64,000 nt of DNA from Hymenobacter sp. UV11 (GTDB taxonomy: Bacteria > Bacteroidota > Bacteroidia > Cytophagales > Hymenobacteraceae), in assembly GCF_004684095.1 (NCBI RefSeq), contig NZ_SRII01000011.1, forward strand, positions 62,001-126,000, written 5' to 3'. Below are positions 60,519 to 64,000 of this stretch, in pieces. Position 1 is the first letter of the stretch, and every line of letters starts with the position of its first letter. The notes below the pieces were generated by a model that had not been told where the DNA came from, made no database searches, and saw only the letters and a list, made by a program, of their open reading frames with translations. The translations under genes were made by a program, and so were the position numbers.

Positions 60519-61100
60519 AGAGGTGGTTGGCCAGGGCATGGTGCGTCTCTCGCAAGTTGGTAAGGTGGATACCGCGCGGTAGTAGTTTCAGTGTGGGTGT
60601 GATGGGCCATGACTGGTGCCAGCTAGGTAACCAGTGTCAGGTGGGTAAAGTGTCGACCTGGATTTGATTCGGGACCATAGGTCGGATGGCGTAGGTAGCG
60701 GCGGCTACGTTCAGCGGCCTGGCCTAGACGGTGCCCAGTGGTTGGAGATTGGATAGAAGGGAATGTATCAGACGCTGGCTGTAGTGGTGAGCAGGGGTGG
60801 TAATACGCGCTGGGTCGCTAGCTGCCGGGCAGTAGGTGTTGGTTCGACCGCTAACGCAAGGGGGGCAAGCTTACGACACGTGTCGTAGCTGCCCTGGTGC
60901 CTACTTATTCTTTAAAATATGCAATTCATCAAAGTCGTCTGGTTTCGTCAGTACCCCGTTGGTTTTGTTTGCCGGTGGGAAGATTTGAGAAAAATTATTC
61001 GGCCTCTAAAAGCCCTTTACTCGGGCGCACTAAGCTAGTGTTTTTTTAACAGTATAGTTTTTTCTAACAAAGTAGTTATAATAAGGAGTGGAGGCAGAAT
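60519..61100. other. Intergenic between rep 2 and rep 3
   Basis: No gene is visible. The right half (60900-61080) becomes AT-rich as the rep 3 origin is approached. It includes the palindrome at 60872-60887. Confidence 0.45.
60872..60887. promoter_or_regulatory. Perfect palindrome of the rep 3 iteron core
   Basis: TACGACACGTGTCGTA is a perfect 16-bp palindrome made of two inverted copies of TACGACA, the first seven bases of the rep 3 iterons. It is a likely binding site for a Rep 3 dimer. Confidence 0.55.
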
Positions 61101-61206
61101 TACGACAAATGCCCCTACTGCCGGCAAACCTTCTACGACAGATACCCCCACTGTTCTACGACAAATACCCCCGGATTCGGGAATCAATTTACGACAAATA
61201 CCCATA
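61101..61206 (+). repeat. Iteron array, probable origin of rep 3
   Basis: TACGACAAATACCCCC-type units start at 61101, 61134, 61157 and 61190 (spacings 33, 23 and 33 bp), with variants ACAAATGCCCCT and ACAGATACCCCC. AT-rich sequence flanks both sides. The array is about 170 bp before the rep 3 start. Confidence 0.8.
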
Positions 61207-61373
61207 GAAAAAGCGGGTGACTTATTCACAAATCTTTTTTCTAAAGTTTGTAGCGCAGCTTCTCCTGCCCTTATATTACGACCGATGTAGGGTTTTTATC
61301 ACTGCTTTGGTCAGTTGTTCGTTCGCCTACCGTCACTGGAAAATTAATTGCTATATCTATTCAGTTCCTTGTC

Positions 61374-62408
61374 GTGTCTGGTTTTCCGTCCGCTCGTACT
61401 TATACCCCGGTTCACCGTAACTTTATCAGGCAGCACTGGAATATTACGTTTGCCCACCAACCCCGGACCGGGGTAGTGGCCAAGCGTATCCTGGCCCGCG
61501 TGCTCGACCAGATAGACCACGACGGTACGGAACTGCGTCCGTTTTTCCAGCTTTCCCTCGAAAGTATTATTTCGCCCGGTCAGCTGACGCGTGAGAATGC
61601 CTATGCTGAAGTGAAAGCTGCTGTGCGCCAACTGGCCCAGGTAGTGTGGAAGCTAGAGTGCCTACCCAGCGGCCAGCGCCAGGCACGGCACCTGCTCGAT
61701 ACGACAAAAGAGGAGGCCGTAGGCTATGACAACGGCGTTATTACAGTTGTGCTAAATCCCCAGCTGACAACTTATCTGGTGAATCCCCCGCACTATTCAA
61801 CGTTTCGGCTTGAGGAGTATCTCAAGCTCAGCAATTGGTACTCGATGCGGCTGTATGAGCTGTTGGCGGCTTTTCGCGATACTGGGGTCTGGGAGGTGTC
61901 GGTTGAAGAATATCGCAAGCTAATGGACTGCCATCACCAAACCGATAAGCGGGACCGGGTTTTGAAAGATAAGGACGGTCAGCCCAAGCTGAAATACGCC
62001 AACGTGGCAGATTTGATTAAGCGCACGACAGCGGTGCCGCTGCTTGATTTGGCCTCTACCGAGATGGCTTTTCGGGTAATTGGCCTAAAAGCTGACTGCG
62101 GGACGCAGGGGCGCCGCCGCATCGTGACCCTGCGGTTTGAGTTGCTGCAGCCACAGCCTGCGAAGCGCATACCTGAGGCTTGGCTGTCGCACCCAGAAAC
62201 TAAAGACTTAGTTGAAAAGCTGCGTGGTAAGTGGAAAGTCAAGGAAGCAAGCATCGCGCGCTATGCACCAGTACTGGGACGGGTACGGATTGCCAAACTC
62301 CTATCAGAATGGGAGTTGAAGGAAAAATCTATGCTTCATATTACTGACCGCGAAAAATACTGCAATGCAGTATTTGTACGAGCTGCTAAGGCATTAAAAG
62401 AAGCCTAG
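61374..62408 (+). CDS. rep: Replication initiation protein 3 (Rep_3 type)
   Basis: A 344-residue initiator, apparently with a GTG start. FIRQHWNITFAHQPRTGVVA, LTRENAYAEVKAAVRQLAQV and EEYLKLSNWYSMRLYELLAA match rep 2 motif by motif, as does HQTDKRDRVLKDKDGQPKLK. Base composition is slightly more AT-rich than rep 2. It reads the TACGACA iterons upstream. Two paralogous initiators 0.9 kb apart suggest a fused or duplicated replicon. Confidence 0.9.
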   Translation: MSGFPSARTYTPVHRNFIRQHWNITFAHQPRTGVVAKRILARVLDQIDHDGTELRPFFQLSLESIISPGQLTRENAYAEVKAAVRQLAQVVWKLECLPSGQRQARHLLDTTKEEAVGYDNGVITVVLNPQLTTYLVNPPHYSTFRLEEYLKLSNWYSMRLYELLAAFRDTGVWEVSVEEYRKLMDCHHQTDKRDRVLKDKDGQPKLKYANVADLIKRTTAVPLLDLASTEMAFRVIGLKADCGTQGRRRIVTLRFELLQPQPAKRIPEAWLSHPETKDLVEKLRGKWKVKEASIARYAPVLGRVRIAKLLSEWELKEKSMLHITDREKYCNAVFVRAAKALKEA

Positions 62409-62455
62409 TATAGGAGATGGGCGTAGTATTAGAGTACAAATCCGGATGAGTTGTA

Positions 62456-62504
62456 AGTATTAAAAAGCACAAGCGCGATAATGGTTTTTGTGCTTTTTAA
62501 TACT
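62456..62504. terminator. Strong terminator after rep 3
   Basis: AGTATTAAAAAGCACAA and TTGTGCTTTTTAATACT are perfect 17-bp arms with a 15-base loop. A-runs and T-runs inside the arms permit termination in both directions. Confidence 0.85.
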
Positions 62505-62679
62505 TGATTTTCAGGGGTATTAGGTCTTTAACCGCTACCACTACAAAGACTTCCATTTAGTATACCTGATGCTACAGAGCTACCCATTACAATAGTAGCA
62601 GCGCACAATTCCGAACAAACGCTAACCTTCTCCAGAATCGCACAGCTTCTTTGCTGCCAGCCAATTTGCGATTGCTATT

Positions 62680-63140
62680 ATGAAAGTGCTTTTAGTTGAA
62701 GATGAGGCGGCACTACGCTAGGCCGTGACCGAGTCTTTGCGCCAAACGGGGTACGTAGTAGAAGTAGCGGCCAACTTTGGGCAGGCCTAGGAGAAAATCG
62801 CCCTTTACCGCTACGACTGCGTGCTGCTGGATTTGACGCTGCCCGACGGGGATGGCCTGAATTTGCTGCGCGAACTGAAGCTGGATAACTCCCCGGCCGG
62901 GGTGCTGGTGCTCACCGCCCGCGACGGGCTGGACGACCGCATCAAGGGACTCGACCTGGGGGCCGACGACTACTTGGTGAAGCCCTTTCACCTCTCGGAG
63001 CTAAATGCCCGGTTGCGCGCCATCATCCGGCGGCAGTTTCAGGGGCAGCACCACATCGCGTTTCGCGACCTGCTTCTGGCCTGAGCAGAACGAGGTGCTC
63101 GTGCGCGGCGAATTCCTGACGCTCACCCGCAAGGAATACG
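62680..63140 (+). pseudogene. OmpR-type response regulator, broken
   Basis: From ATG 62680 the frame reads MKVLLVEDEAALR, TAG (62719), AVTESLRQTGYVVEVAANFG, QA, TAG (62788), EKIALYRYDCVLLDLTLPDG. It then continues LTARDGLDDRIKGLDLGADD and YLVKPFHLSELNARLRAIIR. The phospho-accepting Asp (LLDLTLPDG) and Lys (VKPF) are kept. After FRDLLLA a one-base shift leads to EQNEVLVRGEFLTLTRKEYD, where the DNA-binding domain ends abruptly. Two amber codons, one frameshift and a truncation make it non-functional. Confidence 0.8.
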
Positions 63141-63223
63141 ACGAGAGCATCAAAAAGTGTGGGGCAGTCGGAGTCAGCTGCTTCTTCGGCTACCTTGGGA
63201 AGCCGTACTTATCGGTAAAGGCC

Positions 63224-63811
63224 ATGACCCAACCACCTGCTGCTTCAACTCCTGACCGCCTGGCGGTGGGCTACCAACTCAAGATTCATCTGCTGGGTAT
63301 CAGTCCACAAATCAGCCGGCGCGTGCTGGTACGGGGCGACACCACCCTGGCCGAGTTGCACCACATCTTCCAAGTGGTGATGGGCTGGGAGAACTGGCAT
63401 CTACACAGCTTCAAACTCTGGGGCAAGGACTACGGCCTGAGCTACGCCAGCGGCACGTGGTATGCCGATGATGCCCGGCGGGTCCACCTGGGCGATTTTG
63501 CGTGGCAGGCAAACGACAAGTTCACCTACACCTACGATTTTGGCGACTACTGGCAGCACTAGGTACGGGTCGAGAAAGTGTTCCCCTTAGCGGTGGTGTC
63601 GGCCATTCCGGTTTGCGTGAGTGGTCGCCGCGCCTGCCCACCCGAGGAAGTCGGCGGCCCTGGTGGCTACGACCAGCGCACGCTCGACCAGTTCAGTTGG
63701 CGCTATGAATCACTTGACCGCTTGCTGGCCGGCGAGGATATTCGAGAGGGCGACGTACCGACCTGGTTCTGGACCTATCGGCCGGAGGGGTTCTTGTTCC
63801 TAAAGGATACT
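63224..63811 (+). pseudogene. pRiA4b ORF-3-like protein, with TAG and cut by an element end
   Basis: From ATG 63224 the text is LKIHLLGISPQISRRVLVRG, then HHIFQVVMGWENWHLHSFKL and FTYTYDFGDYWQH. TAG follows at 63560-63562, then VRVEKVFPLAVVSAIPVCVS and CPPEEVGGPGGYDQ. These are the standard motifs of the plasmid pRiA4b ORF-3 family (usually YDFGD-x-W-x-H-E), so the amber codon stands where Glu is expected. The reading frame runs into the element end at 63812, which supplies its stop. Confidence 0.75.
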
Positions 63812-64000
63812 GGCCTTGGTTAAAAGTTTGGTCCAAATGTTAATCGGTGAACTTGGCAACCGCCACTCTTTATATGAGAACAGGGCTTACGCATCAAAAC
63901 TACGGCCATGCCTTAAGGGCAGACCTTTGTCTTTTTAGACATTGTCAAGTTCTTTATGCTTAGCCAACTCCTGGTCTCTTTCGCCACTCTTCCGGACCCG
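63812..64000 (+). mobile_element. End of a second element of the 58-bp-repeat family
   Basis: GGCCTTGGTTAAAAGTTTGG followed by T equals the first 21 bases of the mer-cassette ends. It then reads CCAAATGTTAATCGGTGAAC, which differs. It begins inside the pRiA4b-like gene, so this is probably the left end of another element continuing beyond the window. No ORF is visible in the remaining 180 bases. Confidence 0.65.

Noticed and set aside
3666..63562. Genetic-code recoding of TAG
   Set aside because: Many intact genes in the window (for example rep 1, the Cap5 gene, the RiPP precursor and fic) end in TAG at the expected C-terminus, so TAG is a normal stop here. Only suppression or decay remain possible.

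Overview
The window looks like an assembled stretch of a large, mosaic plasmid from a Bacteroidota host, most likely Cytophagales and close to Hymenobacter. The evidence is indirect. GC is high, and several genes are preceded by the Bacteroidota -7 promoter element TAnnTTTG rather than a sigma-70 box. Proteins typical of that group occur, including DUF4369/TlpA-like thioredoxins, NHL lipoproteins and GDCCV-type metal proteins. There are three Rep_3-type replication initiators with iterons, two ParA partition loci and a MOBV relaxase. This suggests a co-integrate of several plasmids.

Layout. 0-4.7 kb: a truncated rhodanese, a ZIP-type transporter, small unknown genes and degraded ORFs. 4.9-6.3 kb: iteron origin plus rep 1. 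6.9-29.2 kb: a defence island. It holds a Panacea-domain protein, a structured RNA candidate, and an E2-type CBASS operon (CD-NTase, E2, HNH-SAVED). It also holds two Septu-like ATPase/HNH pairs, a DUF2235 hydrolase, a type I restriction-modification remnant with Fic, an ATPase/DUF4276 pair and an AbiEii-type toxin-antitoxin pair. Between the two Septu pairs lies a cyclophane RiPP cluster of the YhhABC type: a precursor peptide with a Tyr/His core, a radical SAM maturase, a 2OG-Fe(II) oxygenase and a HEXXH protein.

29.6-38 kb: diverged copies of a small module, in which short basic proteins and unknown proteins lie next to divergent XRE repressors. This stretch also has a three-gene unit starting with an EEP nuclease-like protein, a lipoprotein and a SHOCT protein. 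39-44.5 kb: TlpA-like thioredoxin, MOBV relaxase with a candidate oriT, and parAB 1. 44.8-54 kb: an unrecognised multi-gene unit (zinc-binding protein, helical-repeat protein, PD-(D/E)XK-like nuclease, SF2 helicase). It is interrupted by a 3.2-kb mercury-resistance cassette with 58-bp perfect inverted repeats, a 6-bp target duplication and no transposase. Removing the cassette and one duplication restores the reading frame. 54.5-55.7 kb: parAB 2. 57.3-58.4 kb: NHL lipoprotein. 59.2-62.4 kb: iterons plus rep 2 and iterons plus rep 3. 62.7-64 kb: a broken response regulator and a pRiA4b-type gene, cut by a second end of the same inverted-repeat family.

Many genes are damaged. At least eight in-frame TAG codons interrupt seven otherwise readable frames, and several frameshifts are visible. 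All calls come from reading the sequence and remembered family motifs. No similarity search was run.
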